Assembly (NCBI RefSeq): GCF_000698555.1 | Contig: NZ_JFHE01000023.1 | Span: forward strand, 1-64,000 | Source: Caballeronia grimmiae | Lineage (GTDB): Bacteria > Pseudomonadota > Gammaproteobacteria > Burkholderiales > Burkholderiaceae | Length of the DNA: 64,000 nt | Reading direction: 5' to 3' | Shown here: piece by piece, positions 1 to 8,637 of the stretch | Layout of the letters: every line of letters begins with the position of its first letter | Numbering within the stretch: the first letter of the stretch is position 1 | Notes under the pieces: generated by a model | What the model was told of the DNA's origin: nothing | The model's input: only the letters and a program-made list of their open reading frames with translations | Database searches by the model: none | Made by a program: the position numbers and the translations under genes

Positions 1-169
1 CGCAGGTGTCGTTGCTAAGATTATCGAGTAAAATCTCGGTCTTACTCGAAGTCGTAGCACAGAAGTAATGTGACCGGGGCCGGGTGTTCGCTCTCAGCGA
101 ATGTCCGGTCCCTCGCTCTTTTGCCAAATCGGCGGCGCAACACCGCCTCGCTCTTTTTAAGGAATTGTC
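1..169 (+). promoter_or_regulatory. rpsJ (S10 operon) leader region
   Basis: Non-coding stretch in front of rpsJ. A TAAAAT element at 29-34 is followed by a segment (CTCGGTCTT, 35-43) identical to that after the rplN promoter -10 at 5504-5509, which suggests a promoter with transcription starting near 41. No good -35 is visible (GTGTCG at 6-11 at best). TCGAGTAA (24-31) and TTACTCGA (42-49) form an 8-bp inverted repeat around it. The ribosome binding site AAGGAA lies at about 160-165. The upstream gene is outside the window. Confidence 0.5.
80..108 (+). promoter_or_regulatory. Leader hairpin of the S10 operon, possible L4 control element
   Basis: A 13-bp stem pairs 80-92 with 96-108 around the 3-nt loop CTC, with three G-U pairs in the middle. 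It lies about 60 nt before the rpsJ start. In enterobacteria ribosomal protein L4 represses the S10 operon through leader hairpins. That this hairpin does the same is inferred only from position. Confidence 0.4.
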
Positions 170-481
170 ATGCAGAACCAGAAAATCCGCATTCGTCTGA
201 AGGCTTTCGACTATCGCCTGATCGATCAATCGGCAGCCGAGATTGTCGATACGGCGAAGCGGACTGGCGCGATCGTCCGTGGCCCGGTGCCGCTGCCGAC
301 GCGTATTCAGCGTTTTGACATCCTGCGTTCGCCGCACGTCAACAAGACGTCGCGCGACCAGCTCGAAATCCGTACGCACCAGCGCCTGATGGACATCGTC
401 GATCCGACCGACAAGACGGTCGACGCGCTGATGAAGCTCGATCTGCCGGCCGGTGTGGACGTCGAAATCAAGCTGCAGTAA
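170..481 (+). CDS. rpsJ: 30S ribosomal protein S10
   Basis: 103 residues, the same length as the E. coli protein. The N-terminus [17 protein letters not shown] and the region [21 protein letters not shown] are S10 hallmarks. S10 sits in the 30S head and also acts as NusE with NusB in antitermination. It is the first gene of the S10 operon here, with AAGGAA as ribosome binding site. Unlike the rest of the cluster it is separated from rplC by 196 bp holding its own promoter and hairpin, so its expression may be partly uncoupled from the downstream genes. Confidence 0.98.
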   Translation: MQNQKIRIRLKAFDYRLIDQSAAEIVDTAKRTGAIVRGPVPLPTRIQRFDILRSPHVNKTSRDQLEIRTHQRLMDIVDPTDKTVDALMKLDLPAGVDVEIKLQ

Positions 482-530
482 GCCTACAAAGCTCCGCCGG
501 CACGCCGGACGGCGCTAAGTCTTTGATTGC

Positions 531-559
531 TTGCAGAAAACGAAAAGCCTTGTTATACT
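531..559 (+). promoter_or_regulatory. Internal promoter in front of rplC
   Basis: TTGCAG (531-536), 17-bp spacer, TATACT (554-559): a near-consensus sigma-70 promoter. The -10 lies in the loop of a perfect 12-bp inverted repeat (541-552 / 561-572). The expected start is near 566, giving a leader of about 110 nt before rplC. Confidence 0.7.
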
Positions 560-572
560 CCAAGGCTTTTCG
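541..572 (+). terminator. 12-bp hairpin after rpsJ (terminator-like or attenuator)
   Basis: CGAAAAGCCTTG (541-552) pairs perfectly with CAAGGCTTTTCG (561-572) around an 8-nt loop. No uridine run follows, so it may be a leaky terminator, attenuator or mRNA 3'-end stabiliser for rpsJ read-through RNA. RNA started at the overlapping promoter would carry only part of the right arm and could not form it. Confidence 0.5.
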
Positions 573-677
573 CGCATTTGCGCAAAAAAGTCTGTCGGGT
601 TTCGGGCGCAAGTTCGGAAGCGCGGCGGGCATTTTGTAATCAGCCCCGACCAATCGCAGTCGGGAATGGAGAAAACG

Positions 678-1337
678 ATGAGCCTTGGACTCGTAGGTCG
701 CAAGGTTGGCATGACCCGTATCTTCACGCCTGAAGGGGATTCGATCCCCGTCACCGTGCTGGACGTGTCGGACAACCGCGTGACGCAGATCAAGACCGTT
801 GAAACGGATGGCTATGCCGCCGTTCAGGTTGCATTCGGTACTCGCCGCGCATCGCGCGTGACGAAGCCGCTGGCGGGTCACCTCGCCAAAGCCGGCGTTC
901 AAGCCGGTGAAATCCTCAAGGAATTCCATATCGACGCAGCCAAGGCAGGTGAACTGTCGAACGGCGCCGTTGTCGGTACGGACATTTTCGAAGTCGGCCA
1001 GAAGGTTGACGTGCAAGGCACGTCGATCGGTAAGGGCTACGCCGGTACCATCAAGCGCTACAACTTCGCCTCGGGCCGCGCAACGCACGGTAACTCGCGT
1101 TCGCACAACGTTCCGGGTTCGATCGGTATGGCGCAGGATCCGGGTCGTGTGTTCCCCGGCAAGCGCATGACGGGTCACCTCGGTGACGAAACCGTCACGG
1201 TGCAAAATCTCGAAATCGCCCGCATCGACGCTGAGCGCAATCTGCTGCTCGTCCGCGGTGCTGTTCCGGGTGCGAAGGGCGGCAAGGTCTTCGTGACCCC
1301 GGCTGTCAAGACGCGTGCTGTGAAAGGAGCGAAATAA
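678..1337 (+). CDS. rplC: 50S ribosomal protein L3
   Basis: 219 residues (209 in E. coli). The start at 678 gives the canonical N-terminus [16 protein letters not shown] and is preceded by GGAATGGAG; an open frame continues upstream but has no L3 similarity. The loop [16 protein letters not shown] segment (here [20 protein letters not shown], about residue 140-160) reaches the peptidyl transferase region of 23S rRNA. Its stop overlaps the rplD start by one base (TAATG), implying translational coupling. A small hairpin (CCCGAC/GTCGGG, 643-664) precedes the ribosome binding site. Confidence 0.97.
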   Translation: MSLGLVGRKVGMTRIFTPEGDSIPVTVLDVSDNRVTQIKTVETDGYAAVQVAFGTRRASRVTKPLAGHLAKAGVQAGEILKEFHIDAAKAGELSNGAVVGTDIFEVGQKVDVQGTSIGKGYAGTIKRYNFASGRATHGNSRSHNVPGSIGMAQDPGRVFPGKRMTGHLGDETVTVQNLEIARIDAERNLLLVRGAVPGAKGGKVFVTPAVKTRAVKGAK

Positions 1338-1957
1338 TGGAACTTAAGCTCCTGAATGCCAATGGTCAGGAAGGCGCTGGCGTGACCGCATCGGACGTCG
1401 TGTTCGGTCGCGATTACAACGAAGCCCTGATTCACCAGGTCGTGGTGGCTTATCAAGCCAACGCACGCAGCGGCAACCGCGCTCAGAAGGACCGTGAGCA
1501 GGTCAAGCACACCACCAAAAAGCCGTGGCGTCAGAAGGGTACGGGCCGCGCTCGTGCCGGTATGTCGTCGAGCCCGTTGTGGCGTGGCGGTGGTCGCATT
1601 TTCCCGAACTCGCCGGAAGAAAACTTCTCGCACAAGGTCAACAAGAAGATGCATCGCGCAGGCCTCTGCTCGATCTTCTCGCAGTTGGCTCGCGAAGGCC
1701 GCATCTCGGTGGTCGAGGATCTCGCGCTCGAAGCGCCGAAGACCAAGCTGTTGGCCGAAAAATTCAAGGCGATGGGTCTCGACTCCGTGTTGGTCATTAC
1801 CGATACGGTTGACGAAAACCTGTACCTCGCGTCGCGCAACCTGGCCCACGTGGCGGTTGTCGAGCCGCGTTACGCCGACCCGCTCTCGCTGATCTACTTC
1901 AAGAAGATTCTGATCACGAAGGCTGCGGTCGCTCAGATCGAGGAGTTGCTGTCATGA
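1337..1957 (+). CDS. rplD: 50S ribosomal protein L4
   Basis: 206 residues (201 in E. coli). The conserved extended loop is visible at [15 protein letters not shown] (about residue 60-75), which lines the nascent-peptide exit tunnel. In E. coli L4 is also the autogenous repressor of the S10 operon; whether it acts here on the rpsJ leader, the rplC leader or both is open. The start overlaps rplC and the end overlaps rplW by four bases (ATGA). Confidence 0.97.
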   Translation: MELKLLNANGQEGAGVTASDVVFGRDYNEALIHQVVVAYQANARSGNRAQKDREQVKHTTKKPWRQKGTGRARAGMSSSPLWRGGGRIFPNSPEENFSHKVNKKMHRAGLCSIFSQLAREGRISVVEDLALEAPKTKLLAEKFKAMGLDSVLVITDTVDENLYLASRNLAHVAVVEPRYADPLSLIYFKKILITKAAVAQIEELLS

Positions 1958-2268
1958 GCGAAGTTCGCAAAAACGATCATCGTTTGATGCAAGTTCTGCT
2001 CGCGCCGGTGATCTCCGAAAAGGCGACGCTGGTTGCCGACAAGAACGAACAAGTCGTGTTCGAAGTCGCGCCGGACGCCACGAAGCAGGAAGTCAAGGCT
2101 GCTGTCGAGCTGCTGTTCAAGGTCGAAGTCAATTCCGTCAACGTGCTCGTCACGAAAGGCAAAGCCAAGCGCTTCGGCCGTTTCAACGGCAAGCGCAAGG
2201 ACGTGAAGAAGGCATACGTCTGCCTGAAGCCCGGCCAGGAAATCAACTTTGAAGCGGAGGCCAAGTAA
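1954..2268 (+). CDS. rplW: 50S ribosomal protein L23
   Basis: 104 residues (100 in E. coli). [18 protein letters not shown] and [20 protein letters not shown] are typical. L23 sits at the tunnel exit and is the docking site for trigger factor and SRP. It is translationally coupled to rplD through an ATGA overlap and lies 2 bp from rplB. Confidence 0.97.
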   Translation: MSEVRKNDHRLMQVLLAPVISEKATLVADKNEQVVFEVAPDATKQEVKAAVELLFKVEVNSVNVLVTKGKAKRFGRFNGKRKDVKKAYVCLKPGQEINFEAEAK

Positions 2269-2270
2269 CC

Positions 2271-3098
2271 ATGGCAATCGTGAAAGTTAAACCGACCTCG
2301 CCGGGTCGCCGCGCGATGGTCAAGATCGTCAACAAGGATCTGCATAAGGGCAAGCCGCACGCAGCGCTGCTCGACTCGCAATCCAAGTCGGCGGGCCGTA
2401 ACAACAACGGCCGCATCACCACGCGTCACCAGGGCGGTGGTCACAAGCAGCACTATCGTATCGTCGATTTCCGTCGCAACAAGGACGGCATCGCGGCGAA
2501 GGTCGAACGTCTCGAGTACGACCCGAACCGTAGCGCGAACATCGCGCTGGTTCTGTACGCAGACGGCGAGCGCCGCTACATCATCGCGCCGAAGGGCGTG
2601 ACGGTTGGCACGCAGTTGATGTCCGGCTCGGAAGCGCCGATTCGCGCGGGTAACACCCTGCCGATCCGCAATATCCCGGTCGGTACGACGATCCACTGCA
2701 TCGAAATGCTGCCGGGCAAGGGCGCGCAGATCGCACGTTCGGCCGGTACGTCGGCCATGCTGCTGGCTCGCGAAGGCGTCTACGCGCAGGTTCGTTTGCG
2801 TTCGGGCGAAATCCGCCGAGTGCACGTCGAGTGCCGCGCGACGATTGGTGAAGTTGGCAACGAAGAGCACAGCCTCCGTCAAATCGGTAAGGCAGGCGCG
2901 AACCGCTGGCGCGGTATCCGCCCGACGGTGCGCGGCGTTGCAATGAACCCGGTCGATCACCCGCACGGCGGTGGTGAAGGTAAGACGGCAGCAGGTCGCG
3001 ATCCGGTAAGCCCGTGGGGCACGCCGACGAAGGGTTATCGCACCCGCAGCAACAAGCGCACGACGACGATGATCGTCCAGCGCCGTCACAAGCGTTAA
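2271..3098 (+). CDS. rplB: 50S ribosomal protein L2
   Basis: 275 residues (273 in E. coli). The signature [17 protein letters not shown] near residue 223-239 contains the conserved histidine implicated in peptidyl transfer. The basic N-terminal half and the C-terminal RSNKRT tail are typical. The ribosome binding site GGAGGCC is at the end of rplW. It is the fifth gene of the S10 cluster. Confidence 0.98.
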   Translation: MAIVKVKPTSPGRRAMVKIVNKDLHKGKPHAALLDSQSKSAGRNNNGRITTRHQGGGHKQHYRIVDFRRNKDGIAAKVERLEYDPNRSANIALVLYADGERRYIIAPKGVTVGTQLMSGSEAPIRAGNTLPIRNIPVGTTIHCIEMLPGKGAQIARSAGTSAMLLAREGVYAQVRLRSGEIRRVHVECRATIGEVGNEEHSLRQIGKAGANRWRGIRPTVRGVAMNPVDHPHGGGEGKTAAGRDPVSPWGTPTKGYRTRSNKRTTTMIVQRRHKR

Positions 3099-3108
3099 GG
3101 AGTAGGCA

Positions 3109-3384
3109 ATGACACGTTCTGCTAAAAAAGGTCCGTTCTGCGACGCTCATTTGCTGAAGAAAGTTGAGTCGGCCGCATCTACGCGTGACAAGAAACCAAT
3201 CAAGACCTGGTCGCGTCGTTCGACGATTCTGCCGGACTTCATCGGTCTGACGATCGCCGTTCACAACGGCCGTCAGCATGTTCCGGTGTATGTGACGGAA
3301 AACATGGTCGGCCACAAGCTTGGCGAGTTCGCACTGACCCGTACGTTCAAGGGTCACGCGGCCGACAAGAAGGCCAAGAAATAA
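3109..3384 (+). CDS. rpsS: 30S ribosomal protein S19
   Basis: 91 residues (92 in E. coli). [19 protein letters not shown] and the segment [20 protein letters not shown] identify S19, which forms a heterodimer with S13 in the 30S head and contacts the A-site tRNA region. The ribosome binding site is AAGGAG. It is 10 bp after rplB and 12 bp before rplV. Confidence 0.97.
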   Translation: MTRSAKKGPFCDAHLLKKVESAASTRDKKPIKTWSRRSTILPDFIGLTIAVHNGRQHVPVYVTENMVGHKLGEFALTRTFKGHAADKKAKK

Positions 3385-3396
3385 GGGGCTATCAAG

Positions 3397-3726
3397 ATGG
3401 AAGTGAAAGCAATTCATCGCGGTGCCCGCATCTCGGCGCAGAAAACGCGCCTTGTGGCTGACCAGATTCGTGGTTTGCCGGTCGACAAGGCGCTGAACGT
3501 CCTGACGTTCTCGCCGAAGAAGGCGGCGGGTATCGTCAAGAAGGTCGTGCTGTCTGCGATCGCGAATGCGGAACACAACGAAGGCGCCGACATCGACGAG
3601 CTCAAGATCACGAGCATCTACGTCGACAAGGCCGCTTCGCTGAAGCGTTTTACCGCGCGCGCAAAGGGTCGTGGTAACCGCATCGAGAAGCAATCCTGTC
3701 ACATCACTGTGACGGTCGGGAATTAA
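3397..3726 (+). CDS. rplV: 50S ribosomal protein L22
   Basis: 109 residues (110 in E. coli). The conserved beta-hairpin that lines the exit tunnel is seen at about residue 80-100 ([20 protein letters not shown]), a site where macrolide-resistance changes occur in other species. The start ATGGAAGTGAAAGC follows a GGGGCT/AAG ribosome binding site. It is tightly packed in the S10 operon. Confidence 0.97.
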   Translation: MEVKAIHRGARISAQKTRLVADQIRGLPVDKALNVLTFSPKKAAGIVKKVVLSAIANAEHNEGADIDELKITSIYVDKAASLKRFTARAKGRGNRIEKQSCHITVTVGN

Positions 3727-3737
3727 GGAGCCATACG

Positions 3738-4538
3738 ATGGGACAGAAAATTCATCCGACTGGCTTCCGTTTGGCCGTCAGCCGCAATTGGGCGTCGCGC
3801 TGGTACGCGAACAACAACAATTTCGCGGCGATGTTGCAGGAAGACATCGGTGTTCGTGAATACCTGAAGAAGAAGCTGAAGAACGCGTCCGTCGGCCGCG
3901 TGGTGATCGAGCGTCCTGCAAAGAACGCACGCATCACGATTTTCAGCTCGCGTCCGGGTGTCGTGATCGGCAAGAAGGGCGAAGACATCGAACTGCTGAA
4001 GGCCGAGCTGCAAAAGCGCATGGGCGTTCCGGTTCACGTCAACATCGAAGAAATCCGCAAGCCGGAAACCGATGCTCAGCTGATCGCCGATTCCATCACG
4101 CAGCAACTCGAGCGCCGGATCATGTTCCGCCGCGCGATGAAGCGTGCGATGCAAAACGCGATGCGTCTTGGCGCCCAAGGCATCAAGATCATGAGCGCGG
4201 GCCGTCTGAACGGTATCGAAATTGCACGTACCGAGTGGTATCGCGAAGGCCGCGTGCCCCTCCATACGCTGCGCGCCGATATCGACTACGCGACGTCGGA
4301 AGCGAAGACCACGTACGGCATCATCGGCGTGAAGGTGTGGGTCTACAAGGGCGACACCCTCGGCCGTAACGAAGCGCCGGTGGTGGAAGAAGTCGCGGAA
4401 GAGAAGCGTCCGCGTCGCAACGCACGTCCGGGTGGCGATCGCCGTCCGCGCCGTGACGGTGAAGGTGCGCCGGCTGGTGCACGCCGCGGCGGCCCCCGTC
4501 GTGGTGGCGCCGGCGGTGACGCGAAGAGTGGAGAATAA
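3738..4538 (+). CDS. rpsC: 30S ribosomal protein S3 with Arg/Gly-rich tail
   Basis: 266 residues, about 33 longer than E. coli S3 (233). The N-terminal half has the KH domain with the [12 protein letters not shown] loop ([14 protein letters not shown], near residue 75-90), and the S3 C-domain follows. The last 50 residues, from about [17 protein letters not shown] onward, are low complexity and rich in Arg, Gly, Pro and Ala, likely a disordered RNA-binding tail. S3 forms part of the mRNA entry channel and its helicase activity. Confidence 0.97.
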   Translation: MGQKIHPTGFRLAVSRNWASRWYANNNNFAAMLQEDIGVREYLKKKLKNASVGRVVIERPAKNARITIFSSRPGVVIGKKGEDIELLKAELQKRMGVPVHVNIEEIRKPETDAQLIADSITQQLERRIMFRRAMKRAMQNAMRLGAQGIKIMSAGRLNGIEIARTEWYREGRVPLHTLRADIDYATSEAKTTYGIIGVKVWVYKGDTLGRNEAPVVEEVAEEKRPRRNARPGGDRRPRRDGEGAPAGARRGGPRRGGAGGDAKSGE

Positions 4539-4540
4539 CG

Positions 4541-4957
4541 ATGCTGCAACCGAAACGCAGAAAGTATCGCAAAGAGCAGAAGGGTCGTAACACCGGCAAG
4601 GCGACGCGCGGCAACGCGGTGTCGTTCGGTGAATACGGTCTGAAGGCTATCGGTCGCGGCCGTTTGACCGCGCGTCAGATCGAAGCGGCGCGTCGTGCCA
4701 TGACGCGTCACATCAAGCGTGGCGGCCGGATCTGGATCCGCATTTTCCCGGACAAGCCGATTTCGCAAAAGCCGGCCGAAGTGCGTATGGGTAACGGTAA
4801 GGGTAACCCTGAGTACTACGTCGCGGAAATTCAACCGGGCAAGATGCTGTACGAAATGGACGGTGTCTCCGAAGAACTGGCGCGCGAAGCGTTCCGTCTG
4901 GCTGCAGCCAAGCTGCCGCTCAAGACGAACTTCGTCATTCGCCAGCTCGGCGCCTAA
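4541..4957 (+). CDS. rplP: 50S ribosomal protein L16
   Basis: 138 residues (136 in E. coli). [17 protein letters not shown] and [20 protein letters not shown] are diagnostic. L16 organises the A-site finger and tRNA binding on the 50S subunit. It starts 2 bp after rpsC. The conserved arginine near residue 81 ([10 protein letters not shown]), hydroxylated by RoxA in E. coli, is present. Confidence 0.97.
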   Translation: MLQPKRRKYRKEQKGRNTGKATRGNAVSFGEYGLKAIGRGRLTARQIEAARRAMTRHIKRGGRIWIRIFPDKPISQKPAEVRMGNGKGNPEYYVAEIQPGKMLYEMDGVSEELAREAFRLAAAKLPLKTNFVIRQLGA

Positions 4958-4967
4958 GGAGTAAACG

Positions 4968-5162
4968 ATGAAGGCATCTGAACTTCACCAGAAGGACCAG
5001 GCCGCGCTCAACCAAGAGCTGTCGGACCTGCTGAAGGCGCAATTCGGCCTGCGCATGCAACTCGCGACCCAGCAGCTCACTAACACGAGCCAGCTGAAGA
5101 AGGTTCGTCGCGACATCGCACGTGTGCGGACTGTCCTGACTGAAAAGGCGAACCAGAAATGA
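4968..5162 (+). CDS. rpmC: 50S ribosomal protein L29
   Basis: 64 residues (63 in E. coli). Two-helix protein with [18 protein letters not shown] and [20 protein letters not shown]. It sits near the tunnel exit beside L23. Ribosome binding site AAGGAG. It overlaps the start of rpsQ by four bases (ATGA). Confidence 0.97.
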   Translation: MKASELHQKDQAALNQELSDLLKAQFGLRMQLATQQLTNTSQLKKVRRDIARVRTVLTEKANQK

Positions 5163-5431
5163 ACGATAGCGTAAAAACCTCGCTCAAGCGGACGCTGGTC
5201 GGCAAGGTCGTCAGCAACAAGATGGACAAGACGGTTACCGTGCTGGTCGAGCACCGCGTGAAGCATCCGATCTACGGCAAGTACGTCGTGCGCTCGAAGA
5301 AGTATCACGCGCATGATGACGCGAACACGTACAACGAAGGCGACCTCGTCGAAATCCAGGAAACCCGTCCGATCTCGAAGACGAAAGCCTGGGTTGTGTC
5401 GAAGTTGCTCGAAGCTGCTCGCGTGATCTGA
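5159..5431 (+). CDS. rpsQ: 30S ribosomal protein S17
   Basis: 90 residues (84 in E. coli). The OB-fold sequence [19 protein letters not shown] and [18 protein letters not shown] identify it. It is a primary 16S rRNA binder. It closes the S10-type block; a 297-bp gap with its own promoter and hairpin follows before rplN. Confidence 0.97.
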   Translation: MNDSVKTSLKRTLVGKVVSNKMDKTVTVLVEHRVKHPIYGKYVVRSKKYHAHDDANTYNEGDLVEIQETRPISKTKAWVVSKLLEAARVI

Positions 5432-5481
5432 AGTAGAAGTACGGCGACGCAGTAAGTCGTTAGTGTCGCAGTAAGTTTCGC

Positions 5482-5509
5482 TTGCAAGACCGAGATTATT
5501 TGTTATAAT
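5482..5509 (+). promoter_or_regulatory. Promoter of the spc block (rplN)
   Basis: TTGCAA (5482-5487), 16-bp spacer, perfect TATAAT (5504-5509). The discriminator CTCGG is GC-rich, a known feature of promoters under stringent (ppGpp/DksA) control. The expected start is near 5516. Confidence 0.75.
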
Positions 5510-5518
5510 CTCGGTCTT
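5486..5518 (+). terminator. 14-bp perfect inverted repeat overlapping the rplN promoter
   Basis: Left arm 5486-5499 and right arm 5505-5518 are perfectly complementary with a 5-nt loop (TTGTT). Read-through RNA from rpsQ would fold it; RNA from the embedded promoter would not. The following bases (CCCTCTTTG) are pyrimidine-rich but not a clean U-run, so termination would be partial at best. Confidence 0.5.
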
Positions 5519-5728
5519 CCCTCTTTGTGGGAGCCCCGTCGCGGGCGAAACTGGTGGGGGAAGCCGGTTCAGGCGCCAGCCTGTATCGACAGATTCACCG
5601 GATTGCGATGGCGGGTTTCGTCTGCCCTCGCTGCCTGTTCTAACCCAAGCAGCCGATTGGCTGACGGGACCAAGACTGACCGGATGTGCCATGGTGGTGC
5701 GACCGGATTAAGTTGGGAAAGATAAACC

Positions 5729-6097
5729 ATGATCCAGACCGAAACTCGGCTTGAAGTGGCCGACAACACGGGTGCACGTGAAGTCATGTGCATCAAGGTG
5801 CTCGGCGGCTCGAAGCGTCGTTACGCTAGCATTGGCGACATCATCAAGGTGACCGTCAAGGAAGCGACGCCGCGCGGACGCGTGAAGAAGGGCGAAATTT
5901 ATAACGCCGTGGTCGTTCGCACGGCCAAGGGCGTGCGCCGCCAGGATGGCTCGCTGATCAAGTTCGACGGCAATGCCGCCGTTCTTTTGAATACGAAGCT
6001 CGAGCCGATCGGCACGCGTATCTTCGGGCCGGTCACGCGTGAACTGCGTAGCGAACGATTCATGAAGATCGTTTCGCTCGCGCCGGAAGTGCTGTAA
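5729..6097 (+). CDS. rplN: 50S ribosomal protein L14
   Basis: 122 residues (123 in E. coli). [19 protein letters not shown] and [20 protein letters not shown] are diagnostic. L14 contacts 16S rRNA at bridge B8 and is the docking site for the silencing factor RsfS. It is the first gene of the spc block, behind its own promoter and a long leader. Confidence 0.97.
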   Translation: MIQTETRLEVADNTGAREVMCIKVLGGSKRRYASIGDIIKVTVKEATPRGRVKKGEIYNAVVVRTAKGVRRQDGSLIKFDGNAAVLLNTKLEPIGTRIFGPVTRELRSERFMKIVSLAPEVL

Positions 6098-6106
6098 GGA
6101 GTCGCG

Positions 6107-6415
6107 ATGAACAAGATTCGCAAAGGTGACGAAGTCATCGTCATCACCGGCAAGGACAAGGGCAAGCGCGGCACCGTGCTGGTCGTTGCGGAAGACCGTG
6201 TGACGGTCGAGGGCATCAACCTCGTCAAGAAGCACGTGAAGCCGAACCCGATGAAGGGTACGACGGGCGGCGTGGAAGCCAAAACGATGCCGCTGCATAT
6301 TTCGAACGTCGCATTGGTCGACGCGAACGGCAAGGCATCACGCGTTGGCATCAAGGTCGAAGACGGCAAGAAGGTTCGCTTCTTGAAGTCGACCGGCGCC
6401 ACGTTGAACGCCTGA
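6107..6415 (+). CDS. rplX: 50S ribosomal protein L24
   Basis: 102 residues (104 in E. coli). The KOW motif is seen near the N-terminus ([18 protein letters not shown], residues 4-21). L24 is an early assembly initiator of the 50S subunit near the tunnel exit. Ribosome binding site AAGGAG 6 bp upstream; 14 bp before rplE. Confidence 0.97.
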   Translation: MNKIRKGDEVIVITGKDKGKRGTVLVVAEDRVTVEGINLVKKHVKPNPMKGTTGGVEAKTMPLHISNVALVDANGKASRVGIKVEDGKKVRFLKSTGATLNA

Positions 6416-6429
6416 CGCGGAGTTAAAAA

Positions 6430-6969
6430 ATGGCTCGTCTGCAAGAGATTTATAAAGAAAAGGTTGTGCCGCAACTGGTTGAAAAGTTCGGTTACAAGTC
6501 GGTCATGGAAGTGCCGCGCCTCACCAAGATCACCCTGAACATGGGTCTTGGCGAAGCCGTCGCTGACAAGAAGGTCCTTGAGCACGCCGTTGGCGACCTC
6601 ACGAAGATCGCCGGCCAGAAGCCGGTTATCACCAAGTCGCGTAAGGCAATCGCTGGTTTCAAGATCCGCGAAGGCTACCCGATTGGCACGATGGTTACCC
6701 TGCGTGGCAATGCCATGTACGAATTCCTGGACCGTTTCGTGACGGTTGCGCTCCCCCGTGTGCGCGACTTCCGTGGCGTGTCGGGCAAGGCGTTCGACGG
6801 CCGTGGTAACTACAACATCGGTGTGAAAGAGCAGATCATTTTCCCCGAAATCGACTACGACAAGATCGACGCGCTGCGTGGGCTGAACATCAGCATCACG
6901 ACGACTGCGAAGACCGACGAAGAAGCAAAGGCATTGCTCGCCGGCTTCAAGTTCCCGTTCAGAAACTGA
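6430..6969 (+). CDS. rplE: 50S ribosomal protein L5
   Basis: 179 residues, same as E. coli. [20 protein letters not shown] and [16 protein letters not shown] are typical. L5 binds 5S rRNA and forms bridge B1b with S13. In E. coli the S8 repressor site for the spc operon is at this gene's start; I cannot confirm an equivalent here. Confidence 0.97.
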   Translation: MARLQEIYKEKVVPQLVEKFGYKSVMEVPRLTKITLNMGLGEAVADKKVLEHAVGDLTKIAGQKPVITKSRKAIAGFKIREGYPIGTMVTLRGNAMYEFLDRFVTVALPRVRDFRGVSGKAFDGRGNYNIGVKEQIIFPEIDYDKIDALRGLNISITTTAKTDEEAKALLAGFKFPFRN

Positions 6970-6976
6970 GGTTACC

Positions 6977-7282
6977 GTGGCTAAACTGGCACTGATCGAA
7001 CGTGAAAAGAAGCGTGCGCGCCTGGCTGCTAAGTACGCTCCGAAGCGTGCTGAACTGAAGGCTGTGATCGACGACGCAAGCAAGTCGGACGAAGAGCGTT
7101 ACCTCGCCCGCCTGTCGCTGCAACAACTGCCGCGTAACTCGAACCCGACTCGCAAGCGTAACCGCTGCGCGATCACGGGCCGTCCGCGTGGCACGTTCCG
7201 CAAGTTCGGACTCGCGCGTAACAAGATTCGTGAAATCGCGTTCCGCGGCGAAATCCCTGGCCTCACCAAGGCGAGCTGGTAA
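6977..7282 (+). CDS. rpsN: 30S ribosomal protein S14 (zinc-free type)
   Basis: 101 residues with a GTG start 7 bp after rplE, preceded by GAGG. It is the long form without the CxxC zinc motif: only one cysteine, in [15 protein letters not shown]14 joins the 30S head late in assembly with S3 and S10. Confidence 0.97.
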   Translation: MAKLALIEREKKRARLAAKYAPKRAELKAVIDDASKSDEERYLARLSLQQLPRNSNPTRKRNRCAITGRPRGTFRKFGLARNKIREIAFRGEIPGLTKASW

Positions 7283-7296
7283 TAGGAGAAACATAA

Positions 7297-7692
7297 ATGA
7301 GCATGAGTGATCCTATCGCCGATATGCTGACTCGCATCCGCAATGCGCAGATGGTCGAGAAAGTTTCGGTGACTATGCCCTCGTCGAAAGTCAAGGTTGC
7401 GATTGCGCAGGTTTTGAAGGACGAAGGTTATATCGACGACTTCGCAGTGAAGGCTGAAGGTGCGAAGACGGAATTGAATATCGCGTTGAAGTACTACGCT
7501 GGCCGTCCGGTTATCGAGCGCCTCGAGCGCGTCTCGAAGCCTGGTCTGCGTGTGTACCGCGGTCGCAACGACATCCCGCAGGTCATGAATGGCCTCGGCG
7601 TTGCAATCGTGTCGACGCCGAAGGGTGTGATGACCGACCGCAAGGCGCGCCAGAACGGCGTCGGCGGCGAAGTCATCTGCTACGTCGCTTAA
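7297..7692 (+). CDS. rpsH: 30S ribosomal protein S8
   Basis: 131 residues (130 in E. coli). [18 protein letters not shown] at the N-terminus and [20 protein letters not shown] near the C-terminus are characteristic. Primary binder of the 16S central domain and, in enterobacteria, repressor of the spc operon. Ribosome binding site TAGGAGAA. Confidence 0.97.
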   Translation: MSMSDPIADMLTRIRNAQMVEKVSVTMPSSKVKVAIAQVLKDEGYIDDFAVKAEGAKTELNIALKYYAGRPVIERLERVSKPGLRVYRGRNDIPQVMNGLGVAIVSTPKGVMTDRKARQNGVGGEVICYVA

Positions 7693-7711
7693 CGCCGAAG
7701 GGAGAGGAAAC

Positions 7712-8245
7712 ATGTCTCGAGTAGGTAAAAGCCCGATCGCGCTGCCGCAAGGCGCGGAAGTGGCCGTCAATGGCGACGTCATCACCGTGAAGGGTCCGCT
7801 CGGCACGATCTCGCAAGCGGCCAATCCGCTCGTGAACGTGGCGAACGAAAACGGCACGCTGAACTTCGCGCCGGCTAACGAAAGCCGTGAAGCAAACGCG
7901 ATGTCCGGCACGATGCGCGCCCTGGTGGCGAACATGGTGTCAGGCGTCACCAAGGGTTTCGAGCGCAAGCTGACGCTGGTTGGCGTTGGTTATCGTGCGC
8001 AAGCGCAAGGCGACAAGCTGAACCTGTCGCTGGGTTTCTCGCACCCGGTGGTGCACCAGATGCCGGAAGGCGTCAAGGCTGAAACCCCGTCGCAGACCGA
8101 AATCGTGATCAAGGGGATCGACAAGCAGAAAGTCGGACAAGTCGCAGCAGAAGTGCGCGGCTATCGTCCGCCGGAGCCTTACAAGGGCAAGGGCGTGCGC
8201 TATTCCGACGAGGTCGTGATCCTCAAAGAAACGAAGAAGAAGTAA
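7712..8245 (+). CDS. rplF: 50S ribosomal protein L6
   Basis: 177 residues as in E. coli. Two tandem L6 domains: [17 protein letters not shown] at the start, and the signature [16 protein letters not shown] near residue 150-166. Located near the GTPase centre and sarcin-ricin loop. Ribosome binding site GGGAGAGG. Confidence 0.97.
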   Translation: MSRVGKSPIALPQGAEVAVNGDVITVKGPLGTISQAANPLVNVANENGTLNFAPANESREANAMSGTMRALVANMVSGVTKGFERKLTLVGVGYRAQAQGDKLNLSLGFSHPVVHQMPEGVKAETPSQTEIVIKGIDKQKVGQVAAEVRGYRPPEPYKGKGVRYSDEVVILKETKKK

Positions 8246-8257
8246 GGGTGCGCAATC

Positions 8258-8623
8258 ATGGATAAGACTCAATCTCGCCTGCGCCGCGCTCGTCAGACGC
8301 GTATCAAGATCGCTGAGCTGCAGGTCGCGCGTCTCGCCGTGCATCGCACGAATACGCACATCTACGCGCAAGTGTTCTCGGCATGCGGCACGAAGGTGCT
8401 GGCAAGCGCATCGACGCTCGAAGCCGAAGTGCGCGCTGAGCTGGCCGACAAGTCGGGCAAGGGCGGCAACATCAACGCTGCAACCCTGATCGGCAAGCGT
8501 ATTGCCGAGAAGGCCAAGGCTGCCGGCATCGAATCCGTCGCCTTTGACCGCTCGGGTTTCCGCTACCACGGCCGCGTGAAAGCGCTGGCTGACGCGGCGC
8601 GCGAAGCCGGGCTCAAGTTCTAA
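8258..8623 (+). CDS. rplR: 50S ribosomal protein L18
   Basis: 121 residues (117 in E. coli). An Arg-rich N-terminal arm ([14 protein letters not shown]) and the segment [18 protein letters not shown] are diagnostic. L18 carries 5S rRNA into the 50S subunit together with L5. It is 12 bp after rplF. Confidence 0.97.
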   Translation: MDKTQSRLRRARQTRIKIAELQVARLAVHRTNTHIYAQVFSACGTKVLASASTLEAEVRAELADKSGKGGNINAATLIGKRIAEKAKAAGIESVAFDRSGFRYHGRVKALADAAREAGLKF

Positions 8624-8637
8624 GGGAAGAATTCGTC

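Larger units (their letters stand above)
5432..5728 (+). promoter_or_regulatory. Intergenic control region between rpsQ and rplN
   Basis: 297 bp without a gene. In order it holds a 10-bp direct repeat CGCAGTAAGT (5448-5457 and 5467-5476), a sigma-70 promoter, a 14-bp perfect inverted repeat around the -10, and a long leader of about 210 nt to rplN. The leader contains a repeated GACCGGAT and GC-rich segments likely to fold. It has no convincing open frame with a ribosome binding site. Confidence 0.6.

Noticed and set aside
12..34. TTGCTA and TAAAAT as a normal rpsJ promoter
   Set aside because: Spacer is 11 bp. The -10 remains credible through its identical downstream sequence with rplN, but this -35 is not.
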